From Gloeophyllum trabeum ATCC 11539 (taxonomy: Eukaryota; Basidiomycota; Agaricomycetes; Gloeophyllales; Gloeophyllaceae), in the NCBI RefSeq assembly GCF_000344685.1, contig NW_006920410.1, positions 4,095,324 to 4,109,901 on the forward strand: DNA of 14,578 nt, given 5' to 3'. Under the pieces are notes generated by a model, which worked only from the letters and a program-made list of their open reading frames with translations, was not told the DNA's origin and did not search any database. The position numbers and the translations under genes were made by a program. Position 1 is the first letter of the stretch. Each line of letters opens with the position of its first letter. This document shows positions 7,953-14,578 of this stretch, piece by piece.

Positions 7953-10647
7953 ATGTCGCACAGCACGAGTAAGCTGCACTTGCCGAGTTTGAAGGACACT
8001 CTGCTACCGCAGCCGCCGAGCTTCGCGAAGAAGAAGAACTATGAGTTAAAGGAGGTCATGGGAGAGGGGACGTTTGGAAAGGTCTTGGTACGTATCATAC
8101 ATCACTTTCTGCGGGCAACTATATGGATCGAGAGTCTCTATACCCGGCGATGGAACACTGTCAGGGATGGGTAGGGGTTGCAGTATTATGCTCAAGAGAG
8201 GCCCGGGCACGAGCCGGAGGCTTGAACGGCTAATGCTATACACGGCCGTGTCAGAATCCCGGGGTGGGCCAGGAGTGAGGTACAGTGACGCGTCCGTCGC
8301 GGGGGATTTGGCATGGATACCATGCCTCTGAAATTGCCAGAGTCAAGGAGACCGATACTGATATTGGACTGCTCATTTAGCGGGCAACATGGCACGTCCC
8401 CGCCGGCCAAACTCCCGTCGCCCTCCGCGGTGCAGCCGCCTCCCCCTCCTCCGGCAACCCGCCCTCGGAATACTTCACCGACGCCAAATCCTCCACTACC
8501 TCCTCCTCCCGCTCGACCGCTCCCTCTTCAGCCACCACCTCCTCGACCTCAGTCTCGACCGCTGCCACATCTGTCTTGTCGAAATCCAGCAGTGGACACT
8601 CACACAAGAAGAAGGGCAGCGGGCAGAACGGCGTCGAGGAGAGCCACATGACGAAGGAGGTCGCGCTGAAGGTCATCCCGAAGAAGAAGGTGAAGGGGAA
8701 CGAGGCGAGCGTGTGGGGCGAGATGGAGGTGCTTCGCGGGCTGGACCATCCGAACATTGTGAGCGGTGTGCCCTACCTTCTCATGCCAGTTACTATTGCT
8801 GGGCAGTCGGACTGAGATTGCGGTGCGTTCAATAGGTCAAGTTCTACGAATGGTTCGAGTCGCGGACGAAGTACTACCTCGTGTTCGAGCTCGCCATGGG
8901 AGGCGAGCTTTTCGAGCGGATAAGCAAGCGGGTGAGTATTTACTGCTTGGTGTAGCAATGCAGGGCGGCGAGAACACAATATAAGCGTCATTGTGGTGTC
9001 GCTGCCGTGCAGGAATGCCGCAGGTCGGTATGTGTGTATCCGCGACTAATGAAAGTGTCCTCTATGTTGTACGTTCTAGGGCAAATTCACGGAGAGCGAT
9101 GCGGTGAACGTGGTCAGGTCCGTTCATATTGTCGTATACGTGCCTGTGAGGGTGCCGGCTGACTGTCCATATACAGATCGATACTCTCGGGCGTGAAGTA
9201 CCTCCACGAACACGACATCGTCCATCGGGACTTGAAGTACGTTTGTCGATCTTCCTTGCCCCGACCCGCACTTGACTGACCGGTTGACCGGTTGACCGAT
9301 AGGCCGGAGAACATCCTCTACCGTACGAAAGACCCAGACTCGGACATCGTCATCGCCGATTTCGGGATGTAAGTAGCATCGCACGTTGCCGCTGTCATCG
9401 AGTCAGAACTCAAATTCACATCACGCATAACGCAGAGCGAAACACCTGCACTCCGCCACGGAGCAGCTCACCTCGCTAGCGGGGAGCTTCGGGTACGTCG
9501 CGCCCGAGGTGCTAAACAAGACCGGGCACGGGAAGAAGGTCGATATCTGGTCGACGGGGTGCGTTGATGTCTTCGCGCGCGTAGATTATTGCACGTGAAC
9601 TCATTGATTGGGCTTAGGATTATCACGTATGTGCTACTGTGCGGTTACTCGCCGTTCCGGTCGGACGACGCGAAGGAGCTTATACGCGAGACGACGGCTG
9701 CGCGGGTGGAGTTCCACGAGCGGTACTGGAAGAACGTTTCTGAAGAGGGTGAGCCTGGCAATGCTGCAGTGCCGTCAAGATGAGTTCAGACGCTGACGAT
9801 GATTGTCAATAGCGAAAGATTTCATCAGATACCTCCTCAATTCGAACCCTGCGGAGAGGCCATCGGCCGCCGAGGCGCTAGAACACGAGGTACGTTGAAC
9901 AAGGATGGGATAACAACCACCGTCCTCGAGCTGACATCGGGATCGCAGTGGCTCACGAACCGCCGACCGGGCCAGCACGACCTCTCCGGTCTGCGGGACA
10001 ACTTCGACGCGCGGGGAAAATGGCGGCAGGCTATCCAGGGCGCACTCGCGGTCGGGCGGCTCAGCAGGGCTGCGAGCCAGGCCAGCAACGCCAGCGCGAC
10101 GTCGGCGAGCAGCGGGGGCTGGAAAACCGGCACTAGCGGGCTGGAGAGCGATGATGAGGACGAGCATGAACATGAACACAAGCACGAACATGGGGAAGAG
10201 AGGAAGCTGGGCGGGGGCCCGCCTGGGGAGAACGATCACATCAACGTCGTTGCGGCGAGCGAGCATGAACAGGAGGACCAGGCGAAACACCCGGGCGAGT
10301 CGCATGCACTTAAGAGAGAGGACGAGGGGCATACGCCGTTGCATGAGATGGACCCCGTGGATCAGCATGACCTTCACCAGGAGGCGATGGAGGCGACGAT
10401 GCAGGAGAAGGCTGATTCTCAGGGAAAGAGTCATTCTCATGAGCAGGCAGACGACACGCTCACCCAAGAGGAAGAGGAGGAGATGGCGATGCCTGGGAGC
10501 TTCGACATGGCTGGTCCGCGGAGACGGGATATGGATCGCGAACAGGCTCAGGAGGTTCACGGCCATGGTCGTGCGCATGTGCATTTCGGCCACCATGAGG
10601 GCGCGCAGGGGTGGGGTGCACTGTTGAAGAAGCTGCATCTGGGATAG
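7953..10647 (+). CDS. Calcium/calmodulin-dependent protein kinase, CaMKI-like, ten exons
   Basis: Exons: 7953-8087, 8381-8758, 8836-8931, 9080-9117, 9177-9236, 9303-9368, 9436-9558, 9618-9748, 9813-9889, 9949-10647 (1803 nt, 600 aa). All kinase landmarks are present: glycine loop GEGTFGKV (37-44), VALK lysine (K142), helix-C Glu (about E159), hinge [20 protein letters not shown] with catalytic D234, DFG D255, activation segment [14 protein letters not shown] (269-282), [20 protein letters not shown]. After the catalytic domain comes an autoinhibitory/calmodulin-binding type segment: [20 protein letters not shown] (383-402), with the Trp anchor (W393) as in CaMKI. Two oddities: a Ser/Thr-rich insertion of roughly 75 residues between the glycine loop and K142, and a long acidic His/Glu-rich tail (about 434-600) with [16 protein letters not shown] at 437-452. 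Family knowledge: cytosolic Ser/Thr kinase switched on by Ca2+/calmodulin and often by an upstream kinase. The start has a fair context (GCCATG). Nothing suggests inactivation. Confidence 0.95.
8088..8380 (+). other. Unusually long first intron of the kinase gene
   Basis: This intron is 293 nt with GTACGT donor, CTGAT branch point (about 8358-8362) and TTTAG acceptor; the other nine gene introns run 59-77 nt apart from one of 148 nt. It interrupts the gene right after the glycine-loop codons (phase 0). I see no nested gene; it could hold a regulatory element or a decayed insertion. Confidence 0.8.
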
Positions 10648-10826
10648 CGGCCTCATATTGTTCTCCTTGACGGATGATGATCTGTATAGCAAGATTATGC
10701 CTATTTCTTGGGTGCTCGCGTAAGCATTATCTGCTATTACCTTACCTATGTAGTTTTAGGATCTGCCACGACTATAATAATACCATGATAGACGGTTGGA
10801 GGAGGGACAGGTGTCGCGTGAACACG
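10648..10826. other. Shared 3' region of two convergent genes
   Basis: There are 179 bp between the kinase stop (TAG 10645-10647) and the methyltransferase stop (TGA, complement of 10827-10829). Both transcripts must end and be polyadenylated here. AT-rich bits around 10770-10790 (TATAATAATACC) may belong to the poly(A) signals; I cannot assign the sites. Confidence 0.5.
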
Positions 10827-12818
10827 TCAATATTGCAGCCAGCCCCTGCAGTTGGATGACCCGCAGGCGCAACGAATGGCTGTTTTGCTTGGTGGGCCCT
10901 GTTTCTTTTTGCCCTTCGTAGCTTGTGGCACGTAGGCAGGATCGTAGTCCAGAAGGAGCTCGCTGTATGCTGGAATGTCGACGGTGGCCACGAAAGCTAG
11001 GTACGGTAGATTTTGCTGTGCCTTGGTCAACGAATGCAGAACTTCGGAGGGATGCATCTTACTTCGGGTATCGTGTCGTATACTACGGGGTATACTTGCA
11101 CGTTCGGTTCGCAAGAGTGACTGGAGGGGATTAATTTAACAGTAAGTCATAACGAACAGTGAAACACCTACTTGATAAACCTTGTCCAATTGCCTGCCAG
11201 GCACATCTATGAGCAAGATCGTACTGCTGATGGCATGAGAACTGTCAGCCTTACCGTAGGAATAAGCATCGACGGTGTACTTCTCGGCGGAATCGTCGTC
11301 ACCGCGATTCTCGCGAGCATCCAAGTTAAATGTGTAGCCCCTATGTTCGTGAGACAGGTGTTCCAAGTCCTCGCGTGGACTAAATGGAACAATGAGTTAG
11401 TGTGGTAAGGAGGTAAACTAGTTTCCTGACATAACACGACTGCATTGCGCATCAGCCTGAGCGAACGCCATGGGTTTCGAATGGAGAGGCGTACCCGGTG
11501 TAAATGCCAAGGACTTTGCCTCGGGGTACGTCGACCGTAGCCCGCGCGCCCCATCCGCGGTCTTCCGTCTTGAATACGTCGATGGGGGTATCGCGGGGTT
11601 TCTGCGCGACGCGGTTGGGACACCGTTGGCGTTTGCCGCAGGCGCAGAACTACAGACAGTCAATGCCGTTGAAATGGGTCGTCCTGAGACCCTACCTTGT
11701 TGCATTCGATCACTTCGACTCCTGGGGGGACGTTGAATGCGAACAGTCCCTGCAAAAATGTGAATAATGTGGCGATATGGAAGGACCGACCGGGTGTTAC
11801 CTCAGACGTGTACGCCCAGGTCTTGTCGCCGTCCGCGTCCACGAGCTCCGACGGACCCTGGCATGCGCAAACAGAGGCATCCGCACACGCCTTGCACTGA
11901 CAGAAGACGAAATAGGGTTCCGATTCCTCCATCAGCGCACGAATATCCTTCGGACTGCGGGGACAGCAGTTCAGAAGATGTGTTTGCAGATGTCGCGGTA
12001 CTCACTACGAGTACCTGTTTTCCAGGTATTTGAAGCCTTCCACGAGCTGAGGCTCTGCTTCTTCGTCTATTTCGTTGGTGATGGTTATTCGAGCAGCGCC
12101 GATCTTTCGTGCGGAATTATTCCACTTCTCTTTAAGTGAGTATATTGGCTGTGCGTCCTTAGCAGAGGTCGAGCTGTGAGTATTTGAGTGGGCCGTAGAT
12201 GCTCGAGAAGGATTCTTGTAAATATCTTCGCTCTTCATTGTTGACGACCGGCGAGAAGACGAAGGGCCCGGACAGCTAGGAACAGATTCCACAGCATCCC
12301 AATTGTCGTATCTCGCGATCCCGCGACTATAGCTATTCTCTACCTTCTCTTCGACAGCTTGCGAGCGCTTGGCGGTCTTGATGTTATGAATATCTAGTAT
12401 GTTCAGGGGTTCTAGGGCCACGTCTAGGCTTTCGTCCGCTTGCTTCTGCCGTTTCTTCGCCTGAGTCGTGTTCCAGTCTTCGATGAGGTCTGGACGATCA
12501 GGCATTTGTTTCGCCCATGTAGTGTTTGTGCCATCTTTACGGCGCCAATTCCTCCACCGGATCTGTATGCAAGAAATAATTTGTTTCTGTATAAAAGAGC
12601 GCACATGTGCCGCATACTTCATATCTGTGCTTGTGTCAGATATCCTGGCCATCTACGAGCTGAACCCGAGTATACCTAGATACTCCGAGCATGTCAATCT
12701 CCTCGCCGACTACGCCATCGACCGGCCACTCTCCAGTATCGTCTCCAAAGTCCTCTTCCTCAGACTCCGAGACTTTCCAGAGGTCAGGAACGCTTCGCGA
12801 GCTGGTCTGTTTGGGCAT
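10827..12818 (-). CDS. Histone H3 lysine-9 methyltransferase, SUV39/Clr4 type, with chromodomain, eleven exons
   Basis: Minus-strand exons: 12818-12676, 12624-12618, 12562-12015, 11954-11801, 11749-11696, 11649-11495, 11439-11431, 11379-11255, 11193-11172, 11120-11063, 11015-10827. They total 1464 nt, 487 aa; the introns are 46-61 nt. Domains: an acidic N-terminus; a chromodomain from about residue 31 ([20 protein letters not shown], then WRNWRR and TNTTW); a Ser-rich linker; a pre-SET with all nine zinc-binding cysteines (251, 253, 256, 262, 264, 300, 304, 306, 312); a SET domain with RGWGARA, GIYTG (350-354), [24 protein letters not shown] (NHSC 406-409) and ELLLDYD (444-450); and a post-SET CxCx4C (474, 476, 481) before the C-terminus RGWLQY. 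The [13 protein letters not shown] join is typical of the fungal family. Role by homology: nuclear enzyme that reads and writes H3K9 methylation to form heterochromatin. Every motif needed for catalysis is present. The microexons (7, 9, 22 nt) are inferred from frame and motif fit. Confidence 0.93.
11172..11193 (-). other. 22-nt microexon in the SET domain
   Basis: It lies between CTGGCAG and GTAGGT and encodes NWTRFI with split codons at both ends, joining DAYSYG to NHSCEPN. This NHSC-containing junction is essential for catalysis in the family. Confidence 0.85.
11431..11439 (-). other. 9-nt microexon in the SET domain
   Basis: TCGTGTTAT, preceded by AATGCAG and followed by a GTCAGG donor; the next intron has a perfect CTAAC branch point and TTTAG acceptor. 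It supplies Arg-Val-Ile and gives YTGRVIPRED, the expected pattern after the YTG motif. Skipping it would stay in frame and remove three residues. Confidence 0.65.
12618..12624 (-). other. 7-nt microexon in the chromodomain
   Basis: ATATGAA, flanked by CACAG upstream and GTATGC downstream. With the split AG from exon 1 it encodes Arg-Tyr-Glu and produces GVSRYEIRWRNW, the normal chromodomain core. Skipping it breaks the frame. Confidence 0.8.
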
Positions 12819-12857
12819 GTCTGTAAGGAGTAGGGTTCCGTAAATTTGGGACGGCTC

Positions 12858-12880
12858 CTAATTAGCATTGCTAATTTGGG
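12858..12880. repeat. AT-rich repeat copy 1 (CTAATTAGCATTGCTAATT)
   Basis: It is nearly identical to 13989-14010, with one base inserted. The unit is itself close to palindromic. It sits 40 bp upstream of the methyltransferase ATG, inside its promoter or 5' UTR. Confidence 0.7.
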
Positions 12881-12900
12881 CTCGATAATGATAGAGTTGC

Positions 12901-12938
12901 AATAAAATAAAATAAAAAGAAAAAGAAAAAAGAAAAAT
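12901..12938 (-). promoter_or_regulatory. Pyrimidine-rich tract upstream of the methyltransferase
   Basis: The plus strand is almost pure A with scattered G and T; in the direction of the methyltransferase gene it reads as a T/C tract 80-120 bp before the start codon. CT-rich stretches near the transcription start are common in fungal promoters. It may equally be a simple-sequence repeat with no role. Confidence 0.35.
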
Positions 12939-13132
12939 TGGGATTGGCTCAGAGAGCCATGTGGCAGTTGTGGCTTTGAGGCCCTTGGGACCGAAATCTG
13001 CGTTACTCTCGGGCCTATGCTCCACAAATCGCCCTCAGAGCCCCGAAGTAGGGACAAAGCAGCTAGTGAGTGACTGATTGCATGTTTTACCGTAAAGTCC
13101 GAGTGTAAATACTACTAAAATCGAATTTGTCC

Positions 13133-13147
13133 GGCCCCTCCGGGGCC
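13133..13147. repeat. GC hairpin 1
   Basis: GGCCCC, loop TCC, GGGGCC, in AT-rich surroundings. Read on the other strand the loop is GGA, as in hairpins 2 and 3. Confidence 0.75.
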
Positions 13148-13536
13148 ATACTAATACTCAACCCGTCCATCGTTCTCTGAGATATATCTCATATAAAATG
13201 GCAGCTGAAACCATGAGAAAGTCTACAGCTAGTCCATGCATATTTTCTGAAGGCAATTCAAGCCCAAAATACTGTAATTCCTCAATTTAGGGTGCTCCGG
13301 GGCAAGTGACTTCTTATATCGAACATTCAAAGCAAACACCACTCCCCCACAATTCCAAAAAAGAGGTTTAGCATTGAATCTGTAGTTTGCACGCTTTCCC
13401 CCCTCCACACCGCCTTACAAGGTCTGAATTACTGCGGATATCTGTAAATGTGGTGACACCCAGTCAGGCCAACTGTGCAGAGGATATTTCATTAAAAATA
13501 ATTCTGTAAATCTACTGCTGTGAACTGTCTAACTGC

Positions 13537-13559
13537 TGCTGAGTGCTGAACACTCAGCA
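13537..13559. repeat. Inverted repeat, 9-bp arms
   Basis: TGCTGAGTG, a 5-base spacer, then CACTCAGCA. It could form a cruciform or RNA hairpin; no associated gene or T-run terminator is visible. Confidence 0.7.
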
Positions 13560-13781
13560 TTCACTGCTCCATAAAAACTCTGCATGGACATCAAGGTCTG
13601 TTGGTATGATTTGGGGTAATGGATATCAAGCCGCATCTACATTCATATATATGGTCTCAAGTATACAGTATACACAGGTATTTTACCTATTGTACTCGCG
13701 TACGGGAGCTCGTCCGACACCTGTCATGGCAGGCACAAATCGAGTTCTCGGGGAGAGCCACAGCAGCCGTTGTGGCGCCTC

Positions 13782-13850
13782 TGGCACAGCCACTCGATAA
13801 CTCGTTGAGTTTGGTAGGTTCGTCCCACGAAATGGCACAGCCACTCGATA
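13782..13850. repeat. 18-bp direct repeat pair
   Basis: TGGCACAGCCACTCGATA occurs at 13782-13799 and again at 13833-13850, a period of 51 bp. The second copy runs into TCGATATTGATATCGA, an inverted repeat. Confidence 0.85.
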
Positions 13851-13884
13851 TTGATATCGAGCAACCATATGCGTAACCTCCCCT

Positions 13885-13922
13885 AATTTGCAGGTCGCTG
13901 GCCGGAGGCCAGATTTGCAGGT
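13885..13922. repeat. GC hairpin 2 between direct repeats
   Basis: CTGGCC, loop GGA, GGCCAG (13898-13912), flanked by two copies of ATTTGCAGGT (13886-13895 and 13913-13922). Confidence 0.75.
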
Positions 13923-13933
13923 GTAATTTACCG

Positions 13934-13987
13934 TTAATTAGCAACGAGGTCCGGGGCGGAGCCCCGGCGCGGTCCGCGTTAATTAGC
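13934..13987. repeat. GC hairpin 3 between TTAATTAGC repeats
   Basis: CCGGGGC, loop GGA, GCCCCGG (13951-13967), flanked by direct copies of TTAATTAGC at 13934-13942 and 13979-13987. Confidence 0.75.
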
Positions 13988-13988
13988 G

Positions 13989-14010
13989 CTAATTAGCATG
14001 CTAATTTGGT
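13989..14010. repeat. AT-rich repeat copy 2 (CTAATTAGCATGCTAATT)
   Basis: This matches 12858-12880 apart from one missing T and the last base. More partial units follow to about 14028. Confidence 0.7.
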
Positions 14011-14085
14011 CTAATTTAAATGCTAATTACAGAAAAGCTACCAAGTATCCCAAGAGACCACCTCCTCAGATGTACTAATATCAGC

Positions 14086-14578
14086 TCAGTGTGCTGCTTT
14101 GCCAGCATTTATTGATGCCACTGGTCTGGGGTTCACAGCCACGTCCGAGAGGACATCTTGCAGAAATTCGGATGTGAGGTCGATATATGCCTCAAGCTCA
14201 ACTGCGCCAATCTTGGGTAGAGTGAACTTGTCCCGTGCGATCCGACTAGTACTTGGAGGTTCCGCTTCATACTCACTGTCAGGTTCTTCGTCCAGCTCCA
14301 GAGGGCCCGTGCCCATAAGGGAAGGTTGTACATCGCTGGATTCCATAAGGCCGGTAGCTGAATCACCAAATATGGTTGAAGACATCTCTCGCCACTTGAC
14401 CATTGGCAGAGTCTTAGGCGCTGCCACCTATACTCGCATAGTGGTCAGCGAAGTTCGCAGTCCTGTGTAAAAGGTGGCTGATACCTGGGGATTCCACCTA
14501 TGCCAGCCACGGATCATAATAGTGTCATTGAGAGTCAAAATGTCTTGTCGACTCCGTAACTTGGAATTCAACCATGTA
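14086..14578 (-). CDS. 3' end of an unrecognised gene, partial
   Basis: Two exons are visible on the minus strand: 14578-14485 (continuing beyond the window) and 14427-14086. The intron between them is 57 nt, GTATCA donor, GCTGACC branch point, TATAG acceptor, phase 0. The first exon reads WLNSKLRSRQDILTLND and ends GWHRWNPQ. The second begins VAAPKTLPMVKWREM, passes an acidic segment (LELDEEPDSEYEAEPP), and continues FTLPKIGAVELEAYIDLTSE to the stop at 14086-14088. I do not recognise the family. The repeat-rich neighbourhood leaves open a transposon-borne gene, but no transposase motif is visible. The splice and the long coherent frame make it likely real. Confidence 0.5.

Larger units (their letters stand above)
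12940..14085. other. AT-rich, repeat-derived intergenic region
   Basis: No gene is recognised in this stretch. It contains three GC hairpins with the same loop, a 9-bp-arm palindrome, an 18-bp direct repeat and several CTAATT/TTAATTAGC units, listed separately. Together they suggest remnants of one or more transposable elements between the methyltransferase and the gene at the right edge. Confidence 0.55.

Noticed and set aside
4706..8155. Shared CTCTATACCCGG near 4706 and in kinase intron 1
   Set aside because: A 12-base match is expected several times by chance in a window this long.
9775..10692. 305-codon open frame on the minus strand
   Set aside because: It lies antisense to the last kinase exons, whose frame has splice sites and family motifs. 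The frame stays open because the sense strand is GC-rich and repetitive.
11380..11494. Alternative SET exon GAAACTAGT giving YTGKLVPRED
   Set aside because: It reads well but would need a donor starting TTACCT; the 9-nt exon with a GT donor fits both splice rules and motif.

Overview
The window looks like nuclear DNA of a filamentous basidiomycete, probably an Agaricomycete. The genes are cut by many short introns, mostly 46-67 nt, with GT...AG ends and CTRAY-type branch points. Several coding exons favour G or C in the third codon position. The two large proteins are fungal types: a CaMKI-like kinase and a chromodomain H3K9 methyltransferase. This is inference; no ribosomal or mitochondrial marker is present to fix the species.

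Layout. 1-600 holds a small non-autonomous DNA transposon (81-304) with terminal inverted repeats. 600-805 holds a tRNA-like (SINE-like) remnant on the minus strand. From about 805 to 4790 I find no convincing gene; there is one weak candidate terminal exon at 1270-1451. A small uncharacterised two-exon gene lies at 4795-5269 (+). 5270-6615 is empty. At 6616-7182 (-) a five-exon Dabb (dimeric alpha/beta barrel) gene can be rebuilt by splicing; its exons are too short to stand out as open frames. A divergent gene at 7393-7882 (+) seems to carry a one-base frameshift in a run of four C. A ten-exon Ca2+/calmodulin-dependent protein kinase gene spans 7953-10647 (+), intact, 600 aa. Convergent to it, with 179 bp between the stops, is an eleven-exon SUV39/Clr4-type histone H3 lysine-9 methyltransferase gene at 10827-12818 (-), intact, 487 aa. 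12840-14085 is AT-rich repeat-derived DNA with GC-rich hairpins and copies of a CTAATTAGC-type repeat. The 3' end of another spliced minus-strand gene runs off the right edge (14086-14578).

How the parts relate. I see no operon-like or pathway cluster. The kinase (calcium signalling) and the methyltransferase (heterochromatin) are linked only by their tail-to-tail arrangement. The most striking feature is gene architecture: the methyltransferase needs internal microexons of 7, 9 and 22 nt to restore its chromodomain and SET core, and the Dabb gene appears to start with a 7-nt coding exon. Taking the 7- and 22-nt microexons as required and the 9-nt one as included, the eleven exons sum to exactly 488 codons with every key motif in place. 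Exon boundaries were worked out by eye from splice signals, frame and family motifs; cDNA would settle them.
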